Part shown: one piece after another, positions 1 through 11,174 of the stretch
How positions within the stretch are numbered: the first letter of the stretch is position 1
Layout: each line of letters begins with the position of its first letter
Position numbers and translations under genes: made by a program
The notes under the pieces: generated by a model
Databases searched by the model: none
What the model was told of the DNA's origin: nothing
What the model saw: the letters and a program-made list of their open reading frames with translations, nothing else
Origin: Saccharomycodes ludwigii
Lineage: Eukaryota; Ascomycota; Saccharomycetes; Saccharomycodales; Saccharomycodaceae
NCBI RefSeq assembly: GCF_020623625.1
Contig: NC_060204.1
Span: 1-64,000 of the forward strand
Direction: 5' to 3'
Length of the DNA stretch: 64,000 nt

Positions 1-540
1 CACTTACTCACCAATTCGACTCCCCACCTTCACACAAATATTATAACCCGAATACTTCATAATCCGACTAATTTATTTATCCGAATATTATAATCCGAAT
101 ACTTCACAATCCGACTAATTTATTTATCCGAATATTATAATCCGAATACTTTGTAATCCGACCAAAATATTTATCCGAATATTATAACCCGAACACTTCA
201 TAATCCGAGTCAAATATTTATCCGAATATTACAACCCGAATACTTCACAATCCGACTAATTTATTTATCCGAATATTATAATCCGAATACTTTGTAATCC
301 GACCAAAATATTTATCCGAATATTATAACCCGAATACTTCATCATCCGACCAATTTATTTATCCGAATATTATAACCCGAACACTTTGTAATCCGATCGA
401 TTTATTTATCCGAATATTATAACCCGAATACTTCATCATCCGACCAATTTATTTATCCGAGTGTATATAACCCGACTATTGTGTAAGCCGACTCAATTAT
501 TTATCCGAATACATATAACCCGAGTAATGGCTAATCCGAC
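1..540. repeat. 47-bp tandem satellite with CCGA boxes
   Basis: About eleven head-to-tail copies of a 47-bp unit. Each unit carries three CCGA boxes, within ATCCGA or ACCCGA. The boxes start at 48, 64, 81, 95, 111, 128, 142, 158 and 175, so the spacings cycle 14, 16 and 17 bp. Copies differ by a few substitutions, often T/C before the box (ATAATCCG versus ATAACCCG). No open reading frame crosses the array. The last copies (about 480-540) are degenerate and pass into the G-poor block. Location at the window's left edge next to a gene-free zone suggests a subtelomeric satellite, which is inference. The repeat itself is directly visible. Confidence 0.93.
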
Positions 541-2599
541 TATATTTATATTCACCATATCGTAATTATCCCAATATATTTCTACCACAAATGCTTTCTA
601 ATCTCGTCAATATATATTTATACCCACACCCAATCTCTTTTAACCCTGTCCATATATTTCTAATCCAAACTCATTATACTCTCACCAATATATTTATCCC
701 ACATCCATTATAATCAAAATGTACAAATTATCCCCAATATCTTCTAATTCCATCTCAATTATTTATCCAAATATACTCCCACTTATACCACCTTACTAAT
801 CCCAATCATTTTCCACTTCTAATCTCATTAATCATCTTTATATTAAAGATGTACTACATATATGAACTAATATATTAATAACTACAATAATATTATTATA
901 CTACATATATGAATTAATATATTTATAATCTCAACATTATTATAATACCACATATATTCATAACTACAATAATATTATTATACTACATATATGAACTAAT
1001 ATATTAGTAACTACAATAATATTATTATACTAAATATATTTATAATCTCAACATTATTATTATACTACATATATAACAATCATCTTACTCTCATATTCAT
1101 AATAATCATATTAATACCAATCTATATATAATAATAATATCTTTATAATAATCATCTTGTTCTAGTACTCATAATACCAACACTATTATTATACTACATA
1201 TATTTATAAGCTCAACAGTATTCTAATATTAAATATATAATAATCATCTTACTCTCATATTCATAATTATCATCTTAATTCCATATTCATAATCTCAATA
1301 ATAATCTTATACTAAAGATATAATTATAATCTTAATTCCATATTCATAATAGTAATAATAATCATCTTATCCTCATATTTATACTAATTATATCTTTATA
1401 ATAATATTATTCCAATATCCATAATCCCTCCAATATTCTTATAATATTAATAATACCATTATAATAATCATCTTACCCTCATATTCATAATAATAACAAT
1501 ATCTTTATAACTATAATCTTCTTTTAATATTCATACTACCAACAATATTCCAATAATGACAGTAATCCATATATAATTATCATCTTACTTTTGTATTTAT
1601 AACCTCAATAATATTCCAATAATGACAGTAATCCATATATAATTATCATCTTAATTCCATATTATCATTATAATTATAATAGCAATCCATATATAATAAT
1701 AATCTTACCCTCATATTCATAATTACCCCAATAACATTATTATAATAATATCCTTCTTCTAGTTATAATACCAACAATATCTTTATAATAATCTTACTCT
1801 CACATTCATAATAGCAATCCATATACAATAATCATCTTACCCTCATATTCATAATAATAATAATATTATCATAATAATACTAATTTCATATTCATTATAC
1901 CAACAATATTATTATATTAATACTAATCCATATATAATAATCATCTTACTCTCTTGTTCATAATAATAGTAATATCTTTGTTATAATAATTTTAATTTCA
2001 TATCTATACTATTAATAATATCATTATACTAATAATCTTAATTCCATATTAATAATACCAACAATATTATAATAATCATCTTCCTTTTATAGTTATACTC
2101 ACAACTATATCCTTATAATAATTCACATACTAATTCTAATCCATATATAATACTCATCTTACTCTTATACTTATAATCTCAATAATATTCTTATACTCAT
2201 TATATAATAATTATTCATAATATATTTATAATACTAATAATATTATTATAATAATACTATTTCATATTTATAACAATAATAATAATATCATTATAATTAT
2301 AATCTTCTTCCAATATCCATAATCACAATAATACTAATCCATATCTAACCATCTTATTCTAATACTTGTAATCCCAATAATATTCTTATACTATATATAT
2401 TCTTCCAATATCATTATAGTAATAATATCCTATATATAATACTTATCAATCAACTGTTATTATCCATACATCATAATTATTAATTCATACTTATACTCTC
2501 AATAATATTTCCAATTTCAATATTATAAATATCTTATTATACTTATAATATTAACAAGTTATTTATATTATATCTATAATAGTTATCCCTACTATATTT

Positions 2600-3060
2600 A
2601 TAATTCATATATAATAATTATTCAATTATACTACTTATATATTATGATTATAATATACTTATACTACTTATATATAATAATTATTCAATTATACTACTTA
2701 TATATTTATAACTATAATTTACTTATACCACTTATATATTTATAATTATAATATACTACTTATATATTTATAACCATAATATACTTATACTTATATATTT
2801 ATAACTATCATATACTAATAATACATATATTATAATTATAATATACTTATACAACTCATATATTTATTATCTTACTATACTTTGATTATAATATTTCTAT
2901 ACTATATATATTTATAATTCATATGTACTTACATTACTTGGTTATTTATAATATAAATACATAATTATAATATACTTATACTCATAATATAATAATTATT
3001 CCTACTATATTTATAATTCATATATACTTATACCACTCATCATATAATAATTATTCCTAA
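2600..3060. repeat. tandem AT-rich minisatellite
   Basis: Several imperfect copies of a unit of about 33-40 bp built from ACTTATATATTTATAA, TATAATATAC and TTATACTAC. It lies inside the G-poor block and contains almost only A, T and C on the + strand. Confidence 0.7.
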
Positions 3061-3239
3061 TATATTCATATTCCACATATATTTATAATCTAAATCAACT
3101 AATAACTTATCAACATCCATCCATTCATAATAATTATCCCACTAATCTTATAATAATAATATGTTTGTTATATTCATATCCTTATACTATATATATATAT
3201 AAATTGATAATCTCAATCAAATAATCCTCCATTTATATT

Positions 3240-3690
3240 TATAATAATCATCCATTCATATTCATATTCATATCCTCCATTAATATTTATAATAATGTCA
3301 TAATAACTATCCATCCATCTTTATAATCAAAATAAATCCTCATAACTATAATACTCTGAATGTCTTAATATAGTTATCCTCCATATATATTTATTGTATC
3401 ACTCCAATAATCATTCTGCTAATCATATCCCCAATTTGTATTTATAATAAGCATCCATTCATATTCATATTCATACTTCCAATAACATCTACAATCATAT
3501 CATAATAACGATCCATCCATCCTTATAACCAAAATAAATCCTCATAACTATAATACTCTGAATGTCTCAGTATAGTTATCCTCCATATATATTTATTGTA
3601 TCACTCCAATAATCATTCTACTAATCATATCCCCAATTTGTATTTATAATAATCATTCATATTCATATTCATATTCATAATTTCAATAAC
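3240..3690. repeat. 202-bp tandem duplication
   Basis: Two consecutive copies of a unit of about 202 bp. Matching landmarks lie 202 bp apart: CCATCCATC at 3311 and 3513, CATAACTATAATACTCTG at 3341 and 3543, and GTATCACTCC at 3396 and 3598. Copies differ at only a few positions, so this duplication is much younger than the surrounding degenerate repeats. Confidence 0.85.
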
Positions 3691-4560
3691 ATTTATACTC
3701 ATGCCTCACCACTCTTATACTCTATATCCTAGTCGTCTCATTCTACATTTATAATCATATCCAATACTTATCCTCCAAATATCTTTATTGTCTAACCCCA
3801 CTTCTATTCCATATATGTCAATGGTTATACCAATCTACTTGTCACCTTAACATACTAATTATTCAAATATATTCATAATCCAAATCTAATAATTATCTCA
3901 TTAGAATAACTATTCTAATATACTTATACTATCCGTATAATAATTATCCAAATATATCAATAATCCTTGTATCATGGTCAATATGTTTTTATAATCTCAA
4001 TATCCAATAACTCCACACTATCTATAATCCAATTCCAATTATACTAATAATATATCAATAACTCAAACATACTTCTAATCATACTCCATCTAGAATCCCT
4101 CACCATATTCAATCCAAATATCTGCAATATTTAAATATACTTCATTTATAATCCTAACATACCCACATTTCCCAATACACAATCTCAACTCACTTATCAT
4201 CCAAATACATTTCTAATTCGACTGTATAAATCTTCACAACTCACTTGTAATCTAAGTACAGTAGTAATCATAATATAACTAATAATCTCACCCTATCTAT
4301 AATTCAATAAATAAATAATCCCAATACTCTAGTAATTCCATCTCAATTCTGATCCTATTATACTAATCTCGTCTTCATATCTATAAATATACTAATACTC
4401 CCATCATAATTATAATCCTAACTCTAATCCCATCATACTTTTGATACTATTTCTAATCCCAGCATTCATAATAATTGCATCTATTAAATATATCATCTAT
4501 CAAAATAACTCTTTCAAAATATCTCATCACCTAACAAAATAAAAAGAATAATAATAATAA

Positions 4561-6640
4561 ATCCTACTTTCTCCACAACTCAACTCAATTATCCACCACT
4601 ATAACTCCAACCTGTTTGTCAAACACTCCACTTATCCTCTCAATATAACTACCACTAATAATATTATCATATCCTTGTCTCTTTGTTTGTTTTTTTTATC
4701 CAATGTGTTCTTATATCTTGTATATTATCCAATTCATTCCTCATATCATATGCCTTTTAATTAAAGAATCAGCCATATCAATGATAATCACTAGCTCTAA
4801 TATAAACCTGTAAATTTATATTCCAAGCATAATCCATACAACTCAACTCATCATTTCTTAACAACTATAATAACTTATCAACCAAAGAAAAAAAAAATTA
4901 TTTTTTTTAACAAATCTTACACGTGCAAAAAAAAACACAACTTATTATCCGACAAAAAAAAAAATATTTTTTTAACAAATCTGATCCGCGCAAAAAGCAC
5001 AACGTGATCAAACAAGAACACACACGAATTAAGCTACAACAGTCACATGATTATTTTCACAAATTATCAACTGAGAAAGGAAAAAAAAAAAAAAAAAAAG
5101 AAAAGAAAAAAAGGAAAAAAAGAAAAAAATTTTTTTTTAAGAAATCACACCCACACAGAAAACCATTAAACATAATCAACCAAATACAACCCAACTCAAA
5201 ACTCAAATATCCTAATAATTCCTACAAATAAAATAAAATCTAAAACAAAATATCTACTACAATCACTCACTTACTCACTTGCTCGAATAAATCCTGACTA
5301 AATTTAAAAAAATAAAAATAAAAAAAAAACGTGATCTTTCCTTCTTCTTTCAAACACTCTCCATAATGTAATCCACCTATCAACCCTGTCTTTTTTATTT
5401 TAAATTGTTGTAAACTCTAATAATCTTCTTGGTTCATGTTAATTTACTTGTTATTCTGTGTATTTTACTTGTTTCTTATTACTTATACACTTTGTATAAT
5501 GAATATAATCAATGTAATCAAGTTGTGTAATGTGCTAATTGAAATACAACTTTTTCTTTATTTGCCACCCGCTTCTTTTACATCGTGAAAATATTTGGTG
5601 CCCAATCCAATCTCGTATAAATAACTCGCTTTTTTTTTATTTGGTAGTTGTACGCCCTCTCAATGCGTCGCTTTCTGTGAGTTCAATTAATATTTTTTTT
5701 CGCGTTTATTACTGTGTCGTATATTTTCTTCTTGATTGTATTTGTTTGCTTGTTATACGTTCATTATGCAGCAGTAGCAATCTAATCCCATCGCGCGTAT
5801 CTCCCAATAAATAATTTCAAAAAGTAAATATTAATTTTTAATGAAACAAAATTTCTTTTTTTGTATAATCCACGTGATTCTATTTTCCCAATCTATAAAT
5901 TACTAAACGAGAAATAAAAACAAAAATATTATTTTTTTTTTAACAAATCCGATCAGCGCGGTAAACACAACTAACCAAGAAGAAGGAACACTGCTACAGC
6001 TCTAACACACAAATAACCCCCATTAATAATTTAATAAATCCTACTCGCCCAAAAAAAAAAAAAAAAGTTACATTCTTGAATAAAAATTAAATTAAATAAA
6101 AATAATCATACACTGTGTCCAACAATAACTCACTCACATAAATTTTAATTAAATAATTTATTTTTATTTTTTTACCAAATAGATTGTATTTAGTGCATAT
6201 ATGTGTAACAACTATCGTAATATAATTTTATTTATCTTTTTTTTTTTTTGTTCAATTTATTTATCCAATTTACAATCCAACCTCCTTGTACGATTAAAAT
6301 ATTACTCACACTGATATAAAGCGCTCGCTTTTTTTTTTTTTTTTTTTTTTTTTTGACATCAAATGTATCACGTGGTTAAAAAAGACGACTCGCTTTCATT
6401 TCTAGTTTATATTTTTTTTTTTCCTTTTTTTTTTTTTTTAAATCTTCGTCCGAGACAAAACACGCCTCGATTTCTTATCATGTGCGACTCGACGCGTTAC
6501 ATTCTGATATATTCGTCATCTCGTTTATTTCTATTTTCCTTTTTTTTATCCTAAATTCTATACGCGAAAAAAAATAAAATAAAAAAAACATATATCACAA
6601 TTAAGTACAAATCTTATCTTTAGCAATCAACTATTTACAT
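4561..6640. repeat. gene-free zone of repeated poly-A/T modules
   Basis: No credible coding region. A module made of a T-run, then TTTAACAAATC, then a GC-containing piece such as GATCCGCGC or GATCAGCGCG, then AAACACAAC, recurs near 4900, 4965 and 5935, with a weaker copy near 5130. A second piece, CTCGCTTT before a T-run, recurs near 5626, 6322 and 6388. CACGTG occurs at 4920, 5871 and 6369. CACTTACTCAC at about 5270 resembles the first bases of the window. The lysine-rich open frame at 4923-5231 is translated poly-A and starts at GTG, so I do not call it. Confidence 0.6.
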
Positions 6641-6642
6641 AA

Positions 6643-6716
6643 TTGTTTTTTAATTTTTTTTTATTTTTTTTATTTTTTTTATTTTTTTTATTTTTTTTAT
6701 TTTTTTTATTTTTTTA
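6643..6716. repeat. T7-8A microsatellite
   Basis: Roughly eight consecutive copies of a run of seven to nine T followed by A. Such an array is likely length-variable and may be nucleosome-excluding. The 6717-7240 stretch that follows is ordinary unique sequence with some CG-containing words and probably includes the promoter of the aminotransferase remnant. Confidence 0.85.
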
Positions 6717-7412
6717 CTTAATTATTATGTATAAAATAGCAAATAAACACTATAAGACACAGAGTTATTCCCAATAATGCATAAACCATCAATTGGGATG
6801 TAAGTAACACTAGTACATGTTTTTTCTTGTAATTAATTTAAGGCATGTTTTATAATCACAACAATAATAATAATATTTACTACTAGTTATCATTCGGATA
6901 ATCTCTTCGATTGACTATCCATAGAATATCGGCATGAAAAGCACTTTTTCCTTGATCGAGTATTTCTGCGCGTCCTTAAAACCGCGTCCAGCTTATGCGT
7001 CCATTTCTTAGTCCGTTTAATATCATTACCGCTTTTTTGACTCACTACCCCGCATATTTTTTTTTCCTTCGCAAATCACGGAATTAAAAACAAATATTCA
7101 GTTCTTATCGTTATCGGCGATCTGATTCCATCCTATAAGCTATTTGGCACTAAATAATTTATTGAAATCCAAACTCGTTAATAATCATGATAACAATTAA
7201 ATTGAGCAAAATAGTAACGAAAAAAAAAAAACTATAAATAAATGAACCCTTCTATATTTTTTTTTCCTTTTTTCTCCCTTAGTGCTATGTTATTTTTTGC
7301 TCAAATAATAAAAGTTAGCAATCCAAATATATATGTATATATAAAAAACAAGAAAAATATACACGCAGAAAAAGTTGAAAAATATAAAATACACCACAAA
7401 ATACTCATAATA

Positions 7413-7850
7413 ATGACTCCTACTGATAAAAAGTCCTACGTTTTTCAGTGCAAAATTAACGAAAAACCTGCCCAAGCTATAGCCGGTAAAGGCACTCGTA
7501 TCACCATTGAAAAAGATGGTAAAATATATAGTGATATTATTGATGCCGTTACTGGTGCTGCTGTTGGTGCTTTAGGGTGGGGTGATGAAGACATCGTCGA
7601 TATTATTACTGAAGCCGCCAAGACCTCTACCTATTCTTTCCCATCTTTGATTGGTAACAAACAATCCGAAGAACTGGCTAAATTTTACATCGACAATTCC
7701 CCAAAGGATGCATTTGCTTCTGCTTTATGGTGTTGCTCTGGTTCGGAAGCTAATGAAAGTTGTATGAAAATCATGTACCAGTACTGGTTAGAACGTGGCA
7801 AGACAAAAAAAACAAAATTTATTGTTCAGATGAAACCTGATCTGAAGTAA
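7413..7850 (+). pseudogene. class-III aminotransferase, 5' remnant truncated by LTR
   Basis: The open frame begins upstream at 7242, but the family-like sequence starts at the ATG at 7413 (MTPTDKKSY), so I take that start. About 137 residues match the N-terminus of PLP-dependent class-III (omega) aminotransferases: an AVTGAAVGALGWG segment, an SFPSLIGNKQSEELAK segment, and the hallmark GSEANE of the cofactor phosphate-binding region. Full-length members have about 430-460 residues and need a later lysine for PLP, which is absent. Host homology stops at about 7822, exactly where an LTR end begins; the last residues are LTR-encoded. No remainder of the gene was recognised elsewhere in the window. 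The substrate cannot be told. Confidence 0.82.
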
Positions 7851-8345
7851 TATTATTGTTGGAATTGTAGGGATGGGACATTCTTTGTAGATTAATTGTG
7901 AAACTGTTGTGTTGTAGTAAATGTATATACTTGATTATAGTATTATTACTGGGTGTTCTCTTCTATTATTTATAATTATACAAAATATATAAAAATGTGT
8001 TTTATTTGTTCTATTCTCGTTATTTTGTGCCCATTTATATATCTCGATTCTTCTGCTTCAACCAAACAATATCAGTTCCTGAATTGTCGCTAGATGATTT
8101 TAAGTAAACAACTTTCAGCGATACTTAATTACCGATGATTCCTTATCGAATTCTTATGTTGATAAGCTTTAAGTAAACAAGTTGTCGGGATTTAAGTTCC
8201 TCAATATTTAAATTATAATTATAGCTTGTTGATTAGTATATTTCCCAATTTGGTATTTGATTCCAATAATATTTCCTTATCTGGAATCTGGTTCCAGCAC
8301 AAATGTTTAGTAAATTTAATTCCCTATTGGAATTTGGTTCCAACA
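7823..8345 (-). mobile_element. LTR fossil (copia-type)
   Basis: Reading the minus strand, it begins TGTTGGAACCAAATTCC at 8345 and ends GATGAAACCTGAACA-like at 7823, the same ends as the LTR at 20819-21245. It directly abuts the aminotransferase remnant. No matching target-site duplication is visible at its two ends. It is an old copy. Confidence 0.72.
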
Positions 8346-8860
8346 ACTATAATCAAGTATATAACTTTACTAAACACACAGTTTCACAATTAATCTAAAA
8401 AGAATGTCCCATCCCTACAATTCCAATAATAATAACACTTCAAATCAGGTTTCATCTAAATAGTTCGCTACTTATTATATAATTCCTCCAATAGTTTCTT
8501 ATATAAGAAGTACCATCTCCATACATATTTATTTTCAATATTGTTGTTTTTTATATACATCAAACTATATTTGTAATTCAATTAATTATTGGGGTGCAAT
8601 TTTAGTTATTGGGGTGCAAGTCCAGATAGGATGGGCATCCTTCAAAAATTGGACGGCATTGTCAAATATCCAATAATAATAAATTTCAAGGCTAATAATC
8701 TTGTAACATATTGCTGTTACTGTTACATTAATTCATTGTTGTATAATTCTCCAGTTATGTTTTCAGAAGGGTGTATTAATTCTTTTATATGTTGTATGTT
8801 AGATATCTAGTAAATTTAATTCGTCATTGGGATTTGCTTCCAATAAATAAATTAGTAACA
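8346..8860. mobile_element. patchwork of LTR fragments in both orientations
   Basis: 8346-8462 matches the 3' portion of the LTR in + orientation (ATAATCAAGTATATAAC ... AGGTTTCATCT). About 8600-8680 resembles the start of the second LTR type. About 8806-8855 matches the LTR start in minus orientation. These are short, old, rearranged fossils with no coding content. Confidence 0.6.
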
Positions 8861-9145
8861 ATTTGCTTATCAGACATTTCTAATAATATCTAATACATCC
8901 AAATGAAGGGAAAATATTAATGATATAAAAAGGACACATAAATAAATATTGAGAATATAATAAATAAAATACATCTTATACATTTTGTATAATCATAAGT
9001 AATAGAAGAGAACACTCAGTAATAATACTATAATCAAGTATATACATTTACTACAACATAACAGTTTCACAATTAATCTACAAAGAATGTCCCATCCCTA
9101 CAATTCCAACAATAATAATACTTCAGATCAGGTTTCATCTGAACA
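8861..9145 (+). mobile_element. LTR fossil, 3' portion (copia-type)
   Basis: Matches the 3' half of the 20819-21245 LTR type: GATATAAAAAGGACAC, the ATAATCAAGTATATA segment, GTCCCATCCCTACAATTCC, and the terminal TTTCATCTGAACA at 9145. It forms an inverted pair with the minus-oriented LTR at 7823-8345. Confidence 0.7.
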
Positions 9146-9371
9146 CCTTGATTTCCCTGTTTCAATCAAGGTACACCAGTCCGGGTATATCGTCATAAAT
9201 AGGGGCTTGAGTGTGTAATATGACGTCATCAAATTATTACCGATATAATTTCGGGAATATTACCCCTAATTATTCGATAGTCCATATTAAACATTTATAA
9301 TATTCTTTGCCGATAATCCATCGGGAAATAAACGGTTCAATTATTGGACAGACAATGTCAAATTTCCAACA
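9146..9371 (-). mobile_element. downstream LTR segment of the 9.1-11.0 kb copia-type element
   Basis: 226 bp that match 10817-11042 with about six differences by eye (about 97 percent). Read on the minus strand it starts TGTTGGA at 9371. It contains a perfect 8-bp inverted repeat (CCTTGATT / AATCAAGG, 9146-9171) and a CRE-type palindrome TGACGTCA at 9221-9228. The high identity of the pair says this element is younger than the other LTR fossils in the window. Confidence 0.85.
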
Positions 9372-10683
9372 CTAACTTTGGGAGTTTTTCTTCCAAAGAC
9401 TTCCCCATAGTCATTGACAAATGACTACCAACCTTATATTCTATTTCTAATCCAAGAATATCATAAATAGGTTCACTTCCATCATTGACTGTTTTAACCG
9501 TGTAGCGCGTATTCAACATAGCAACCAGTTCTTTAAAATCACATTCTTTGGAGGAGACAACCACCATGTCATCTACAAATAGGCCCAAAAGAATGGTGTG
9601 CTTGATACCTTCAACACCATCGTAATTCTTTTGATACAATGAAGGCCAAAGTTCAATTTCTTGGAAACCTATCTTAATGCAGATAGGCCTAAGACTAATT
9701 TCAGTAAGACCTTCCTCAGTCTCACCATCCTGATTATTAACATCAACACGACTAACTTTAGTCATATTCTCCTGATTGTTAACCAGCTTAACTTTACCTT
9801 TGGTAAGTGTCGAGGCATTAGATTTAAAACTATCCTTTTTCACAATAAGACTAGGACATTCATTTTTATAATGACCCTCCTTGTTACAACTGTAACACAC
9901 TATCTTTGCTTTGGTACTGGATTCGGTCATGGATCCGTAATCATCATGTTTATGACTACGACCATAAGCTTTAACTTCATTATCAACTCTTGACCTTACT
10001 GACTTGGTCTTTTTGTATTGATCATACCGTTTGACAATGATATCCAATATGTCTTCTAATTTGACATTTTCTAATCCATTATACTGATAATCAATATAAT
10101 CACTAATGTTAGCGTAGGCTCCTTTTAAAGATTTAATGAGACGGTATTTTATTTCATAGTCACTCATTGGTGCACTGGATGCTTTGGTTTTAGCAACTAA
10201 TCTCAATAAACTTTTCTTGAAGATCTTAGCATTTTGTGAACCATCGTAATGTAACTTTTTCCACTCACGACAAATACTGTCATAGCTTTCTTCATCATCT
10301 TCATCAGAATCCTCATTCGCCAACTCAACTAACATATCATATGGTTGCGAATCCTTAAATTCACGGGGAAAATAAGCTTGCTTTTGGTAAAACAAGTTAT
10401 TTATACATCTAATCACAGTTTTGCTAGGGCGAACGCCGTTTGGACCAACATCAAATATGTATTCAAGGCCACAGCTAGCAACTAGATCTAAAAATACTTT
10501 ACAGAAACTTCTAAAATTGCTCCTCGGAACATTTCTTTCATTAATTGTGAAATAAGAAGTTAATAATAATCTCTTGATAGTCTTGTCATCTTTGACAACA
10601 TTACTATCCTGGGCAAAATCACCATATTGGGAAAAATCGGGGTCACCGATTAAACCCGCTTTATTATTCAAGTTACTAGACAT
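9358..10683 (-). mobile_element. internal region of a broken Ty1/copia-type element (Gag plus RT remnant)
   Basis: The retained frame begins with ATG at 10683. The first part is a copia-type Gag with a CX2CX4HX4C zinc knuckle (CYSCNKEGHYKNEC) about 270 residues in. The last part is recognisable as a small piece of reverse transcriptase around the FVDD motif. Most of the pol region expected of a full element is absent, so this is a shortened, broken fossil. It lies between two matching LTR segments in the same minus orientation. The family is Ty1/copia (Pseudoviridae). The LTR similarity suggests a fairly recent insertion. Confidence 0.85.
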
Positions 10684-11042
10684 CTTAATATCTAATAGTT
10701 ACTCTCTTATAATAATTGTTCGCTTCCTCCTTTATATAATTCATAACTACATAATTATATAAAGGAATAATTTTAATTAATATATTCTTAATTCTTAGTT
10801 TTGTGTCCTTTATATACCTTGATTTCCCTGTTTCAATCAAGGTACACCAGTTCGGGTATATCGTCATAAATAGGGGCTTGAATGTGTAATATGACGTCAT
10901 CAAATTATTACCGATATAATTTCGGGAATATTACCCCTAATTATTCGATAGTCCATATTAAACATTTATAATATTCTTTGCCGATAATCCATCGGAAAAG
11001 AAACGGTTCAATTATTAGACAGACAATGTCAAATGTCCAACA
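10684..11042 (-). mobile_element. upstream LTR and leader of the 9.1-11.0 kb element
   Basis: 10817-11042 is the partner of 9146-9371. It has the same 8-bp inverted repeat at 10817-10842 and the same TGACGTCA at 10891-10898. Downstream in the minus direction comes a TATATAAAGG promoter-like word at about 10808-10817 and then the leader to the Gag start. I cannot fix the LTR/leader boundary exactly. Confidence 0.75.
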
Positions 11043-11174
11043 AATATTATAATCAAGCATATAACTTTACTAAACACACAGTTTCATATTTTGCTTTACA
11101 AAGAATGCCAAATCACTATAATTCCAATAATAATAATAACGCTTCAGATCCGATTTCAGCTGAACAAGATTCTT
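11043..11174 (+). mobile_element. LTR fragment fossil
   Basis: 3' portion of the TGTTGGAACC-type LTR in + orientation: TATAATCAAGCATATAAC, AATGCCAAATCAC, and an end resembling TTTCAGCTGAACA. It directly follows the 9.1-11.0 kb element. It is diverged and therefore older than that element. Confidence 0.65.

Larger units (their letters stand above)
541..4560. repeat. G-poor, strand-asymmetric degenerate repeat block
   Basis: About 4 kb in which G is rare on the + strand while C remains common. It is built from loosely repeated pieces such as ATAATC, ATATTCATAAT, CATCTTA and ACTACATATAT. CG dinucleotides, abundant in the adjacent satellite, nearly vanish. Many stretches resemble the satellite with CCGA replaced by CTCA or CCCA. 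Local duplications are visible at 840-1080, 1535-1670, 2600-3060 and 3240-3690. I see no gene. The G-bearing strand runs toward the left edge, as a telomeric G-strand would at a left chromosome end; that link is inference. Confidence 0.85.

Noticed and set aside
4923-5231. Lysine-rich 102-codon open frame
   Set aside because: It starts at GTG, is mostly translated poly-A, and lies in repeated non-coding modules.
5539-5814. 91-codon hydrophobic open frame
   Set aside because: It begins at TTG, has no recognisable motif, and sits in repeat-rich DNA.
6363-6480. ATCACGTG followed by AT-rich DNA, like CDEI and CDEII
   Set aside because: No TTTCCGAA-type CDEIII within reach. CACGTG also occurs at 4920, 5871, 12469 and 49499, so it is better read as a Cbf1/E-box type site.
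1-7000. CRISPR array or centromeric array
   Set aside because: Repeats are contiguous without unique spacers and the gene context is eukaryotic. No centromere signature is visible.
7242-7412. 57-residue N-terminal extension of the aminotransferase remnant
   Set aside because: The extension is AT-rich and unrelated to the family; the ATG at 7413 fits the family's N-terminus.
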